NCBI GenBank assembly: GCA_965205055.1
Contig: OZ242030.1
Location: forward strand, 558,001 to 622,000
DNA: 64,000 nt
From: CBDBBY01 sp965205055
GTDB lineage: Bacteria > Pseudomonadota > Alphaproteobacteria > Rhodobacterales > Rhodobacteraceae
Reading direction: 5' to 3'
Below are positions 34,320 to 43,802 of this stretch, piece by piece. Made by a program: the position numbers and the translations under genes. Positions within the stretch are counted from its first letter, which is position 1. Every line of letters starts with the position of its first letter. The notes beneath the pieces were generated by a model. It ran no database searches and had not been told where the DNA came from. It worked only from the letters and a program-made list of their open reading frames with translations.

Positions 34320-36017
34320 ATGCCGATCTCGATAACTCGCGCCGCGTACGCGAACATGTATGGCCCGACAACAGGTGACCAAATCCGGCTTGCCGACACC
34401 GAGTTGTTTATCGAGGTCGAGCGGGATTTCACGACCTACGGGGACGAAGTCAAATTCGGAGGCGGAAAGGTCATTCGCGACGGCATGGGCCAGTCGCAGT
34501 TGACCAGAAGCGAAGGCGCAGCCGACACGGTCATCACGAATGCGGTCGTTCTCGACCACTGGGGCATTGTTAAATGCGACATCGGGATCCGCGACGGGCG
34601 GATCCATGCCATCGGCAAGGCAGGCAACCCGGACATTCAAGACGGAGTATCGATTCCTATCGGCGCTTCGACCGAAATCATCGCCGGTGAAGGAAAGATT
34701 GTGACCGCCGGCGGCTTCGACTGCCACATACACTTCATCTGTCCGCAGCAAATCGACGAAGCTCTTTCCTCCGGCGTCACGACGATGCTTGGCGGGGGGA
34801 CAGGGCCTGCGACAGGCACGAATGCGACGACTTGCACCCCCGGTCCATGGCATATCGGGAGAATGATAGAGGCGGCCGATGAATGGCCGATGAATCTGGG
34901 GTTCGCCGGGAAAGGCAACTGCAGTTTTTCCGGGCCGCTCAAAGAGCAGATCAATGCCGGGGCGTGCGCCCTTAAGCTCCATGAAGACTGGGGCACCACG
35001 CCTGCGGCCATCGATTGCTGTCTCGGAGTAGCGGATGAATTGGACGTGCAGGTGATGATTCATACCGACACGCTGAATGAGTCCGGATTCGTGGAAAACA
35101 CGATTGAAGCTTTCAAGAATCGCGTCATACACGCGTTCCATACCGAGGGAGCGGGCGGCGGGCATGCGCCGGACATAATCAAGGTTTGCGGATTGGAAAA
35201 CGTGCTGCCGTCTTCGACGAACCCGACGCGCCCATACACGGTCAACACCGTTGACGAGCATTTGGACATGCTCATGGTTTGCCATCATCTGGACAGCCGG
35301 ATTCCAGAGGACGTCGCGTTCGCGGAGAGTCGCATCAGGAAGGAGACGATTGCCGCTGAAGACCTGCTTCACGACATGGGGGCATTTTCGATCATCGCAT
35401 CCGACAGCCAGGCCATGGGTCGAGTCGGAGAGGTCGTCATCAGGACTTGGCAGACCGCTGACAAAATGAAGCGCCAATTTGGCAGGCTTGGCGAAGAAAC
35501 CGGCGAGAACGACAATATGAGGGCCCGTCGGTATGTTTCGAAATACACGATAAATCCGGCCATTGCGCATGGCATGTCCGACATGATCGGATCGGTCGAA
35601 ACCGGCAAGCTTGCGGATTTGGTCGTCTGGAGCCCTGCATTTTTCGGCGTCAAACCGGACTTGATCTTGAAGGGCGGAACGATCGCGATGGCCGTGATGG
35701 GCGATCCGAATGCATCGATCCCGACGCCGCAACCAGAGCGTTACCGGCACATGTTCGGCGCCTACGGCGGAGCGCCGGCCGGGAATTCAGTGACTTTCGT
35801 CAGCTCGGCGGGTTTGGATGCCAATCTGGAGACGCGGAAAGAATTGGTTGCGGTATCCGGCACGAGGACGATTTCGAAAGCTTCGATGCTGCTCAACGGC
35901 GCGACTCCTGAAATAATGGTGGACCCGGAAACGTATGAAGTTCGCGCCGACGGGAACATTCTGACCTGTGATCCCGCCGAGGTGCTGAGCTTGGCGCAAC
36001 GCTATTTCCTGTTCTGA
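34320..36017 (+). CDS. ureC: Urease alpha subunit
   Basis: 565 residues. Binuclear nickel site: the HIH pair (near 136/138) in DCHIHFICP, carbamylated Lys in CALKLHEDWG, His in MIHTDTLNESG and HAFHTEGAGGGHAPD, Asp in ASDSQAMGR. The flap His is in MVCHHLDSRIPEDVAFAESR. All active-site residues look intact, so the enzyme should be functional. The start ATG lies 2 bp after the ureB stop. Confidence 0.98.
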   Translation: MPISITRAAYANMYGPTTGDQIRLADTELFIEVERDFTTYGDEVKFGGGKVIRDGMGQSQLTRSEGAADTVITNAVVLDHWGIVKCDIGIRDGRIHAIGKAGNPDIQDGVSIPIGASTEIIAGEGKIVTAGGFDCHIHFICPQQIDEALSSGVTTMLGGGTGPATGTNATTCTPGPWHIGRMIEAADEWPMNLGFAGKGNCSFSGPLKEQINAGACALKLHEDWGTTPAAIDCCLGVADELDVQVMIHTDTLNESGFVENTIEAFKNRVIHAFHTEGAGGGHAPDIIKVCGLENVLPSSTNPTRPYTVNTVDEHLDMLMVCHHLDSRIPEDVAFAESRIRKETIAAEDLLHDMGAFSIIASDSQAMGRVGEVVIRTWQTADKMKRQFGRLGEETGENDNMRARRYVSKYTINPAIAHGMSDMIGSVETGKLADLVVWSPAFFGVKPDLILKGGTIAMAVMGDPNASIPTPQPERYRHMFGAYGGAPAGNSVTFVSSAGLDANLETRKELVAVSGTRTISKASMLLNGATPEIMVDPETYEVRADGNILTCDPAEVLSLAQRYFLF

Positions 36018-36021
36018 AGGG

Positions 36022-36459
36022 TTGCTTAGGGCGATTGAGCATTTCGCTGCCGGAGACTGGCCGGCTGACGATGTATCGGAATCGGTCGAGCTCGATTGGG
36101 AAGACAGGTCCCGGCGTCGCAAACGAATCGAGTCGCTTGGGGGGCGCCCCATATTGGTTGATCTGCCTAGATCAGTCGCGATGGCGGACAATGACGGGCT
36201 CCGATGCGAATGCGGAAGCTGGATAGCGGTCCGCGCCAAGCCCGAGCAGGTGCTCGCTATCAAATCTTCCAGGCCGGGCGGATTGATCAAGATCGCATGG
36301 CATCTCGGAAATCGTCATACGCCCGCTGAGCTGAGGGAAGATGTCATAGTTATCCGGCCAGACCATGTGCTTGCCGATATGGCTAGAAGTCTGGGTTGCG
36401 AAGTCGAGGCACTGGTGGAAGCGTTTCACGCGGAACGCGGCGCTTATCATTCCCACTGA
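36022..36459 (+). CDS. ureE: Urease accessory protein UreE
   Basis: 145 residues. Nickel-donating metallochaperone: peptide-binding N-terminal domain (LELDWEDRSRRRKR-like), then AWHLGNRHTPAEL with its metal-binding His, IRPDHVLADMARSLG, and a short His-bearing tail YHSH. TTG start, 4 bp after ureC. The operon is interrupted after this gene; ureF and ureG follow 3.5 kb later. Confidence 0.88.
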   Translation: MLRAIEHFAAGDWPADDVSESVELDWEDRSRRRKRIESLGGRPILVDLPRSVAMADNDGLRCECGSWIAVRAKPEQVLAIKSSRPGGLIKIAWHLGNRHTPAELREDVIVIRPDHVLADMARSLGCEVEALVEAFHAERGAYHSH

Positions 36460-36957
36460 AGCGCATTCCATTCGCACGGGATCAGTTTTTATATTTCCTT
36501 TCCGCTCTCATGCAGTTCAAAATCAATAATGTTGAAACAGCGGAGGGGCGGTCCGAGCGCCGCGAAGGAAATAACCCGGGAGGCCGGACCGGCAAGCGCG
36601 GCGGCCGCGTCCGTGTCTTGAAGATCGCTGTTGTCCGGATGGATCGCATTGAAAGCGGCGACGGCAAACACTGCTGATCAGACAGCAGTGCCGTTGACTG
36701 CACTAAATGCAAAACCGATTGCAGCATGGTTCTGATCCGGGCGCGGATTCAATACGCTCAAGATGAGACAAATACTGTTGCTTTAAGTGCCTTCTACATC
36801 AATCTCGGGCGGATTCCCTTTTTGGCCAAGAGCTTCAGAGACCGAAGCCGATTTGCTCGGATGCCCTCTGGCGAACGCGCCTGCATCCCGGTCGGCGAGC
36901 CCCTCGAGGACGGTCGCAACCCGCGGAGTCTGTCGGCACGGGTGATCGGACGCCGCT
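36460..36957. other. Junction region after ureE
   Basis: About 500 bp where the urease operon gives way to the tcu module. No gene recognised and no IS ends seen. It may be scar DNA from the rearrangement. Confidence 0.35.
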
Positions 36958-37359
36958 TTGCCAAACGCACCGGCGAAAGCAATTCGCCGCGTCGGTCACA
37001 ATGCCGCGTTTGCGGTTGACTTCCTGTTCCTCGATTGGACAAGTGGCGAAATCAAAATCATCGCACTTGAGATTGACGAGCAACGGGATGGCAAAGTCGG
37101 TTTCGAATCTTCGCAACACGGCAAGCCCATGAAGGCTCCCGAGATTTTCGCTTGGCGCAAAATTGTGCGTCTGTCGGATGAGGACCTCATGACCGCCCGT
37201 CACGGGCCCCATTTGATCTTCACTGCGAAGATAGCGGCTGACGGTCAATGCATTGTTGATTCTCGCGTTGGCGAAGAATTCGCAATTCGGAATATCGCCG
37301 ATGCGCACTGTCCGCCGTGGAGCGGAACGGCGCGGTTGGGCGAGGCCGCGCAAGGGTGA
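36958..37359 (+). CDS. Hypothetical protein, possibly coupled to tcuA
   Basis: 133 codons from a TTG. I recognise no family. In its favour, its TGA overlaps the preferred tcuA GTG as GTGA, the coupling style used throughout this window, and the amino-acid composition looks protein-like (VDFLFLDWTSGEIKIIALEI). Against it, a long minus-strand frame covers the same DNA, no clear ribosome site precedes it, and it could be a remnant. Confidence 0.3.
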   Translation: MPNAPAKAIRRVGHNAAFAVDFLFLDWTSGEIKIIALEIDEQRDGKVGFESSQHGKPMKAPEIFAWRKIVRLSDEDLMTARHGPHLIFTAKIAADGQCIVDSRVGEEFAIRNIADAHCPPWSGTARLGEAAQG

Positions 37360-38753
37360 GTTTGAAACCCGGAAACACCAGCCCGGATGTCTTGGTTGTC
37401 GGCGGAGGAAATGCCGCGCTCTGCGCGGCGATTACCGCGGCGGAAGCAGGGGCGTCGGTTTCGCTTTTGGAAAGCGCGCCGAAGCCGTATCGCGGCGGAA
37501 ACAGCCGGCATACGCGGAATTTTCGCTGCATGCATTCCGGGCCGATGGGCGTCCTGACCGGCCGGTATGGCGAGGATGAGTATTTCGACGATCTTCTAAA
37601 GGTGACGAACGGGGAAACTGACGAAAGGCTTGCCCGACTGTGCATTCGGGATTCGGAAGAAGCTTACGGCTGGATGGCGTCCCGCGGCATCCGCTTTCAG
37701 CCCTCGCTTTCGGGGACGCTTTCGCTCAGCCGCACCAACGCGTTTTTTCTGGGTGGCGGCAAGGCGCTCGTCAATGCCTACTACCGCAGCGCCGAGGCAT
37801 TGGGCGTTGAAGTCTGCTATGACGCGGAGGTTGTGCATCTGGGCCGCGACGGTTCACGGATCAAAGAGGTCGCGGCCCGCATCGACGGAGAGCACGTCGG
37901 TTTCCTTCCTCGCTCGGTCGTTGTCGCCTCGGGCGGCTATCAAGCCGACGTCGACTGGCTGGCCCGGGCTTGGGGCAAGGCCGCGCGGAATTTCTTGATC
38001 AGGGGCACGCCTTACAATCGCGGCGTCGTGCTCAAGGATTTGCTGGATCAGGAAATCGAAAGCGTTGGCGATCCGACCCAGTGCCACGCAGTTGCCATCG
38101 ACGGGCGCGCGCCAAAGTTCGACGGCGGCATCGTGACCCGGCTTGATTGCGTGCCGTTTTCAGTGGTGGTCAATAAGCACGGCGATCGTTTCTATGACGA
38201 AGGGGAGGATGTCTGGCCGAAGCGATACGCGATCTGGGGACGCCTTGTGGCCGGCCAGCCGGATCAGGTTGGATATGCAATCATCGATGCGAAATCACTC
38301 GAGTTGTTCATGCCGTCGGTTTTCCCGCCGGTCAAGGCCGGTACGATCGCGGGTCTTGCCGAGAAAATGAATTTGCCGGTGAAAAAGGTCGAGCTTACCA
38401 TCGAGGCATTCAATGCGGCATGCCGCCCGGGAACGTTCCGCCCGACCGAGCTGGACGGACTTGCCACCGAAGAGCTGACGCCGCCAAAGACCAACTGGGC
38501 CCGCCCGATTTCCGAGCCTCCGTTCTACGGATATGAATTGCGTCCCGGCGTCACCTTCACTTATCTTGGTTTGAAGGTCGACGAGTGCGCTCAGGTCCAG
38601 GCAAAGCAGGGTGCGGTCGAGAACCTCTGGGCCTCGGGCGAAATCATGGCAGGTTCGATATTGGGCCAGGGATATCTGGCAGGTTTCGGCATGACGATCG
38701 GCACCGTCTTCGGCCGCATCGCTGGAAAGAGAGCTGCATTCCATGTCAAGTGA
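37356..38753 (+). CDS. tcuA: FAD-dependent tricarballylate dehydrogenase-like protein TcuA
   Basis: 465 residues. Flavin-binding DVLVVGGGNAALCAAITAAEAG, then RHTRNFRCMH, GGKALVNAYY, VVVASGGYQAD and the C-terminal FAD contact LGQGYLAGFGMTIGTVFGR. It belongs to the succinate dehydrogenase/fumarate reductase flavoprotein superfamily. TcuA oxidises tricarballylate to cis-aconitate and passes electrons to TcuB. The preferred start is GTG at 37356 (MSLKPGNTSPDVLVV); it overlaps tcuB by 11 bp. Confidence 0.85.
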   Translation: MSLKPGNTSPDVLVVGGGNAALCAAITAAEAGASVSLLESAPKPYRGGNSRHTRNFRCMHSGPMGVLTGRYGEDEYFDDLLKVTNGETDERLARLCIRDSEEAYGWMASRGIRFQPSLSGTLSLSRTNAFFLGGGKALVNAYYRSAEALGVEVCYDAEVVHLGRDGSRIKEVAARIDGEHVGFLPRSVVVASGGYQADVDWLARAWGKAARNFLIRGTPYNRGVVLKDLLDQEIESVGDPTQCHAVAIDGRAPKFDGGIVTRLDCVPFSVVVNKHGDRFYDEGEDVWPKRYAIWGRLVAGQPDQVGYAIIDAKSLELFMPSVFPPVKAGTIAGLAEKMNLPVKKVELTIEAFNAACRPGTFRPTELDGLATEELTPPKTNWARPISEPPFYGYELRPGVTFTYLGLKVDECAQVQAKQGAVENLWASGEIMAGSILGQGYLAGFGMTIGTVFGRIAGKRAAFHVK

Positions 38754-39804
38754 TGCAGTCCAGGAGGCGCGCCGGCAAGCGGAGATTTGCAACGCCTGTC
38801 GCTACTGCGAGGGCTATTGTTCGGTGTTTCCCTCGATGTTTTCCCAGCGTGCCTTCGCCGACGGCGATATCACTCAGTTGGCGAACCTGTGCCACAACTG
38901 CCGCGGCTGCTACTACGCATGCCAGTATACCGAGCCGCATGAATTCGCGCTCAACCTGCCGGCAGCCTTGGCCGAGGTGCGTCAGGAAAGCTGGAAGGAT
39001 TTCGCATGGCCGCGCGGATTTGCGTTGCTGCATGATCGGGCGGGCGTCGCTATTTCTGCAGCCTTGGCAGTTTCGTTCGCGTTCCTGTTTTGGGCAGTCA
39101 GCGCGCTGCGTCCAGAGGATGGCGAAGGATTCTATGCCTTTATGTCCCACGGGCTGATGATTGCGATTTTTACGCCCGCGTTTCTGCTGCCTCTGCTGGC
39201 CGTCGGCATTTCGTTGGTCCGCTACAGGCGTTTCGTGGGCGGTGGACCATTGACGATGACCGATATCTGGCAAGCCTGCAAGGATGCCGCTGCCCTGCGC
39301 GATCTAAAGGGCGGCCATGGCGACGGCTGCAACTTCGAGGACGGCGATCGCTTTTCGATGGCGCGCCGCGCATTGCACCAGATGACGTTCTGGGGATTCA
39401 TGATGTGCTTCGGATCGACCAGCTCCGGCACGGTGCTTCACTACGGATTCGGGCTTGAAGCTCCGTATGCCTGGTATTCCCTGCCAAAGCTGCTGGGCGT
39501 GCCGGGCGGAGTCATTTTATGCCTTGGAACGGGCGGACTGGCATGGCTCAAGGTCAAGGCGGATCCGTTGCTGGGCGCGGCGCGGGTGTGGGGCGGCGAG
39601 ATGGCTTTTGTCCTGCTGCTGTTCGGAGTCAGCGCTTCTGGCCTTGTACTCTACGCGGCCTCCGGAACAAGCGCCGTGGAGTGGCTGTTGCCCGTCCATC
39701 TTGGCGCAGTTTTGGCGTTCTTCCTGGCCACGCCTTATTCTAAAATGGTGCATGGCTTTTTCCGGATGGCGGCGCTCGTCACGGATGCCGGACGAAAGAG
39801 ATGA
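38743..39804 (+). CDS. tcuB: TcuB-like iron-sulfur membrane protein
   Basis: 353 residues. Two N-terminal Cys clusters, CNACRYCEGYC and CHNCRGCYYAC, bind Fe-S centres. They are followed by about six hydrophobic segments with His residues that could ligate heme (residues about 110-340). TcuB re-oxidises the TcuA flavin and passes electrons to the respiratory chain. It overlaps tcuA upstream and the truncated PrpD-like frame downstream (ATGA). Confidence 0.87.
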   Translation: MSSDAVQEARRQAEICNACRYCEGYCSVFPSMFSQRAFADGDITQLANLCHNCRGCYYACQYTEPHEFALNLPAALAEVRQESWKDFAWPRGFALLHDRAGVAISAALAVSFAFLFWAVSALRPEDGEGFYAFMSHGLMIAIFTPAFLLPLLAVGISLVRYRRFVGGGPLTMTDIWQACKDAAALRDLKGGHGDGCNFEDGDRFSMARRALHQMTFWGFMMCFGSTSSGTVLHYGFGLEAPYAWYSLPKLLGVPGGVILCLGTGGLAWLKVKADPLLGAARVWGGEMAFVLLLFGVSASGLVLYAASGTSAVEWLLPVHLGAVLAFFLATPYSKMVHGFFRMAALVTDAGRKR

Positions 39805-39998
39805 GCAGGACTATCGCGGACCATTTGGCCGAATTCATTGTTCAGCTCGATTTCGATGGCCTTCCTGACGAGGCCATTCCGGTTGTGAAGCATTTCGTCG
39901 CTGAAAGCGCTGCGATGATCCTGAAAGCGACCACGCTTTCCCCTTCGGCGGCGCGTACGCACATTGTCTTGATGGTGGATAGGACCGAATTCGCGTGA
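39801..39998 (+). pseudogene. Truncated MmgE/PrpD-like gene fused to the ureF leader
   Basis: 65 codons. The first about 42 residues (IADHLAEFIVQLDFDGLP then VVKHFVAESAAMIL) resemble the N-terminus of MmgE/PrpD-family dehydratases, which are normally about 450 residues. The remainder is unrelated and ends at a TGA overlapping ureF's GTG. A deletion has probably joined a prpD 5' end to ureF. The family call rests on a short match. Confidence 0.5.
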
Positions 39999-40660
39999 CT
40001 ACAATCGAGTTGCAGAAATTGCTTAAGCTGCAATGCTGGTTCTCTCCAAGTTTTCCGACCGGCGCATACGCCTACAGCCACGGTCTGGAGTCAGCGATTG
40101 AAGAATCCGCAGTGCGCAATGCTGCCGATTTGCGGAATTGGGTCGAAACGGTCCTGTTGCAAGGATCGGGTCGAGCGGACTCCTATTTCTTTTTGCAAGC
40201 GAGGAACTGCACCCCTGAACAGGCTGTGTCCTTGGCGGAAGAGGCAAGGGCGTGGTCGCCGACGTCTGAAATCGCCGCAGAATCCGAGATGCAGGGAGAT
40301 GCGTTCCTGCAGACGGTTCGGACCGGGTGGCCGCATCCGCTTCTGGATCAGTTCAATGAAATGCGCGCAGGACGTCCGCCTTTGGCGGTGTCCGCTGGAT
40401 TCTGCTGCGGCGTACATGAGATTCCCGCTGAAGCCGCGTTGGCATTCTATCTTCAGGAGTTCATGAACTCGATTGTATCTGCAGGGCAACGAGCGATACC
40501 GATCGGGCAGTCGGATGCGCAGAAAATCATTGCTGACATCGAAGATGCCGTGATGTATGCGGCGAACCGGACTTATTCGGAACCAACGACAGCGACCCCA
40601 GCATTGGAGATCCATTCTATGAGGCATGAATCGCAGTATTCAAGGGTGTTCAGATCATGA
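39995..40660 (+). CDS. ureF: Urease accessory protein UreF
   Basis: 221 residues. FSPSFPTGAYAYSHGLE is the UreF signature; it acts as GTPase-activating partner in the UreDFG complex. GTG start overlapping the previous stop, and ATGA overlap with ureG. It now depends on transcription through the tcu module, or on an internal promoter. Confidence 0.93.
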   Translation: MTTIELQKLLKLQCWFSPSFPTGAYAYSHGLESAIEESAVRNAADLRNWVETVLLQGSGRADSYFFLQARNCTPEQAVSLAEEARAWSPTSEIAAESEMQGDAFLQTVRTGWPHPLLDQFNEMRAGRPPLAVSAGFCCGVHEIPAEAALAFYLQEFMNSIVSAGQRAIPIGQSDAQKIIADIEDAVMYAANRTYSEPTTATPALEIHSMRHESQYSRVFRS

Positions 40661-41280
40661 CCAATTCGCCTCACGGTCCTTTGCGGGTCGGAATCGGCGG
40701 ACCGGTCGGATCCGGCAAGACCGCGCTCGCAGAAAATCTTTGCCGCGAAATGCGTGCAAATTTCGATTTGTTCGTGATTACGAACGACATTTACACGCGC
40801 GAAGACCAGTTGATTCTCACTCGCGCCGAGGCGCTGCCGGCGGATAGAATCCTTGGAGTTGAAACTGGCGGGTGCCCGCACACCGCAATTCGGGAAGATG
40901 CTTCGATCAACCTCGCTGCGATCGCTGACATGGTCAAAAAATTTCCGGCTGCCGACCTGTGCTTGGTCGAATCGGGCGGCGACAATCTGGCGGCGACCTT
41001 CAGCCCCGAATTGGCTGATTTGACGATTTACGTCATTGATGTGGCAGCAGGCGAAAAGATTCCGCGAAAGGGCGGGCCGGGCATATCCCGTTCCGATCTC
41101 TTGGTCATCAACAAGATTGATCTTGCGCAGAAGGTTGGAGCGGATTTGGAGGTGATGCGGAGCGACACCGAACGAATGCGCAATGGCCGTCCTTTTGTAT
41201 TCACCAATCTCAAGGACAGAATCGGAGTCGACAAGATCGTAGAATTTATCTGCAGGGAAGGCGGATTGGCAGATTCGTAG
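40657..41280 (+). CDS. ureG: Urease accessory GTPase UreG
   Basis: 207 residues. P-loop GIGGPVGSGKTAL, nickel-binding CPH in ETGGCPHTAIREDAS, VESGGDNLAATFSPEL and the guanine-specificity motif INKIDLA. It supplies GTP hydrolysis for nickel delivery to urease. Last gene of the urease set. Confidence 0.97.
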   Translation: MTNSPHGPLRVGIGGPVGSGKTALAENLCREMRANFDLFVITNDIYTREDQLILTRAEALPADRILGVETGGCPHTAIREDASINLAAIADMVKKFPAADLCLVESGGDNLAATFSPELADLTIYVIDVAAGEKIPRKGGPGISRSDLLVINKIDLAQKVGADLEVMRSDTERMRNGRPFVFTNLKDRIGVDKIVEFICREGGLADS

Positions 41281-41766
41281 GATCACACGACTTCGTCGGC
41301 TCACATTCAAGCAAAGTCGCGCGCACGGCTTCAGCATCGCCAAATGTTGCCCGAATAGCGAATAGCGGAGTTGCATCGCAGATTGTTTCACACTCGGTCG
41401 TGCTTGCACGACGATTTCATGCTGCCTGCTGCCTATTCCCGTTGTGCGCGCAATATGAACGGGACGCGCAGCGAAAGTTCCGGAAGAATGAACGCAAGTA
41501 TTTGTAATTCAATGATTCGAACAACCTCGAGTTCGGCTTGCAAAGTCGAGGAAGCCAAAGAAGCCTTTCGGTCGAATTGAGTTCGGGCAAGTCGGCTGAA
41601 CCAGCCATGAGAGCTCGGCGTCCTGCAAGCTTCGTCCAGATGGTCCGGTCAAACGGGAAATGCAATTTCGCAGATTGGGAGTGCGGCGGTCAGAATCGCT
41701 GCTTGTTCATGATGCGCGTTGAAAAATTGGAGCCGAATGGATATTCGGATGCCGTTGGGAGACGGC
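41281..41766. other. Gap between ureG and lipA
   Basis: About 490 bp with no gene or RNA recognised; presumably carries the lipA promoter. Confidence 0.4.
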
Positions 41767-42708
41767 ATGGACAATCGAAATAAGTTCGCGGCGGCGCGCC
41801 ATCCGGAAAAAGCGCATCGCCCCGACAACCCAGTCAGCAAGAAGCCTCCATGGATCAGGGTCAAAGCCCCGGTTTCCCGAGGATTCAAGACAACCAGAGA
41901 CATTGTTGAGCGGAACCGGCTGGTTACAGTTTGCCAAGAAGCCTCTTGCCCGAATATCGGTGAATGCTGGAGCCGAGGCCATGCAACGTTCATGATTCTC
42001 GGTTCGGTATGCACCCGGGGCTGCACGTTCTGCAACGTGGCGACGGGCAAACCTGACGCATTGGATCAGTTTGAGCCGCTTAGGGTGGCGAACGCCGTTT
42101 CCAAGCTCGGCCTTAAGCATGTCGTGGTCACCAGCGTTGATCGCGATGATCTCGAGGACGGCGGAGCGGAACACTTCGCCCGAACAATTCTGGCTGTCCG
42201 CCGGAAGTCGCCCGACACGACTATCGAGGTGCTTACGCCCGACTTTTTGAAGTGCGGTCCGGATGCCTTGGAAGCGGTTCTCGCCGCACACCCGGACGTG
42301 TTCAACCACAATCTCGAGACCGTTCCCAGCCTGTATCCTGCAGTGCGTCCGGGCGCTCGCTACTTCCATTCGCTCCGGCTCCTGCAGCGCGCAAAGGAAA
42401 TCGACCCGAGGTCGTTCACCAAGTCGGGGATCATGGTCGGTTTGGGCGAGAACAGGCAGGAAATAATGCAGGTTATGGACGACTTGCGCTCGGCTTCCGT
42501 GGATTTCTTGACCATAGGTCAGTACCTGCAGCCGACATTGAAACATCATCCGGTCCACAGATTCGTTGAACCCGCAGAGTTTGCGACTTACGAACAAGCT
42601 GCGTACGGAAAGGGTTTCCTATTGGTTTCTGCTTCGCCGCTGACCCGTTCAAGCTACCACGCCGACGAAGATTTCGAACGGCTGAGGGCAGCTCGGCTGA
42701 AGGCTTGA
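41767..42708 (+). CDS. lipA: Lipoyl synthase
   Basis: 313 residues. Radical-SAM enzyme inserting two sulfurs into protein-bound octanoate. Radical SAM cluster CTRGCTFC near residue 80; auxiliary cluster ligands in VCQEASCPNIGEC and the C-terminal RSSYHADEDF. The ATG at 41767 has GGGAGA 6-7 bp upstream; earlier in-frame starts lack this. Confidence 0.96.
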   Translation: MDNRNKFAAARHPEKAHRPDNPVSKKPPWIRVKAPVSRGFKTTRDIVERNRLVTVCQEASCPNIGECWSRGHATFMILGSVCTRGCTFCNVATGKPDALDQFEPLRVANAVSKLGLKHVVVTSVDRDDLEDGGAEHFARTILAVRRKSPDTTIEVLTPDFLKCGPDALEAVLAAHPDVFNHNLETVPSLYPAVRPGARYFHSLRLLQRAKEIDPRSFTKSGIMVGLGENRQEIMQVMDDLRSASVDFLTIGQYLQPTLKHHPVHRFVEPAEFATYEQAAYGKGFLLVSASPLTRSSYHADEDFERLRAARLKA

Positions 42709-43193
42709 CGAGCATGCGGCATTCCGAAGCAGGGTCGAATTCCAAGATCCTGAAATGCTTGCCAATCGCGGATTCTTGTCGTTCGCCCATCAGCTGATTT
42801 TTCACCGGGACGGGACAATCTGCGTCGCAGCATGGTGGAGGTGAAGCAGCACAAGTGTCGCCACGGTTCTCCTGCGCAAATGTTTCATTGATGCGCACAA
42901 CTCTTGGCGTGCTGCGGCCTCCGTTTGAACTTTGGGACGCCGCTCAAGGGCATTCGGCAGCGGTCGATCTTTTTCGCAGGTCGCAATCCGGTCAGGACTT
43001 GCCGAAGAGGGGTAGTGCGGGCAGTGGGTCAACCAGGATTGACAAAATAGGCTGGCGCATCAAATACACTTTGTTGATAATCGAACATCGAATCAATGCT
43101 GGCGGGCCTAAGCTCGGGTGAGAATGAGTGCAAAGCAATACGCAGCCAGTTTAGGTTGCCTCGAAAATTTGGAGCGGAAGAAGGAGGAACAAA
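42709..43193. other. Gap between lipA and FMN-binding protein gene
   Basis: About 485 bp. Nothing recognised except the AGGAGG ribosome site just before 43194. Confidence 0.4.
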
Positions 43194-43802
43194 ATGGCGA
43201 TTGCGAATTACTCGGAACTTCGCACGGTCTACAAGGAGCCTGGACCGCGCGCGGCTCAGAAGGTCTTGAATTATTTTGACGAGCATTCGGCGAACTTCGT
43301 TGCTCTGTCGCCGCTGTGCGTGATCGCTACCGCCAATTCCGAAGGACGAGCAGATGCATCGCCTCGGGGCGGGCCGCCCGGTTTCGTCAAGCTTATTGAC
43401 GAGCGCACGCTGATGTTGCCGGATCTGCCAGGAAACGATCAGGTGGATTCGTTTCAAAATCTTGTTGAGAAGCCAGGCATCGGCCTGCTGTTCTTTGTTC
43501 CCGGTATGAACGAAACATTGCGCGTCAACGGAATTGCCGAGTTCGTGATAGATGCGTCAGTTCTGGATCCGGTAAAGATCAAGAGAAGAACGCCGGTATC
43601 CGGATTGAAGATTGCAGCGGAGGAAGTTTTCCTTCACTGCGGTCGTTCATTGATTCGTTCCAGATTCTGGGACCCGACCACGCAAATCGAACGATCAAGT
43701 TATCCGACGTACGGCGAAGTGCTGGCAGACCAGATTGATGGAGCCAACGCAAAGGAAATCGACGATTCCGAAGATGAAGCGAATCAACAGCGGCTGTATT
43801 GA
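43194..43802 (+). CDS. Pyridoxamine 5'-phosphate oxidase-like FMN-binding protein
   Basis: 202 residues. Split-barrel flavin fold: FVALSPLCVIATANSEGRAD (strand 1-2), SPRGGPPGFVKLID, MLPDLPGNDQVDSFQN, PGIGLLFFVPGMNETLRVNG, and a C-terminal ALKRSRFW-like LIRSRFWDPT. This matches the MSMEG_1061/FMN-dependent family rather than PdxH. The role is unknown. AGGAGG lies 7 bp upstream of the start. Confidence 0.85.
   Translation: MAIANYSELRTVYKEPGPRAAQKVLNYFDEHSANFVALSPLCVIATANSEGRADASPRGGPPGFVKLIDERTLMLPDLPGNDQVDSFQNLVEKPGIGLLFFVPGMNETLRVNGIAEFVIDASVLDPVKIKRRTPVSGLKIAAEEVFLHCGRSLIRSRFWDPTTQIERSSYPTYGEVLADQIDGANAKEIDDSEDEANQQRLY

Noticed and set aside
36835..37353. 172-codon minus-strand gene between ureE and tcuA
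   Set aside because: No family recognised, no ribosome site, opposite to all neighbours, and overlapped by a plus frame that couples to tcuA.
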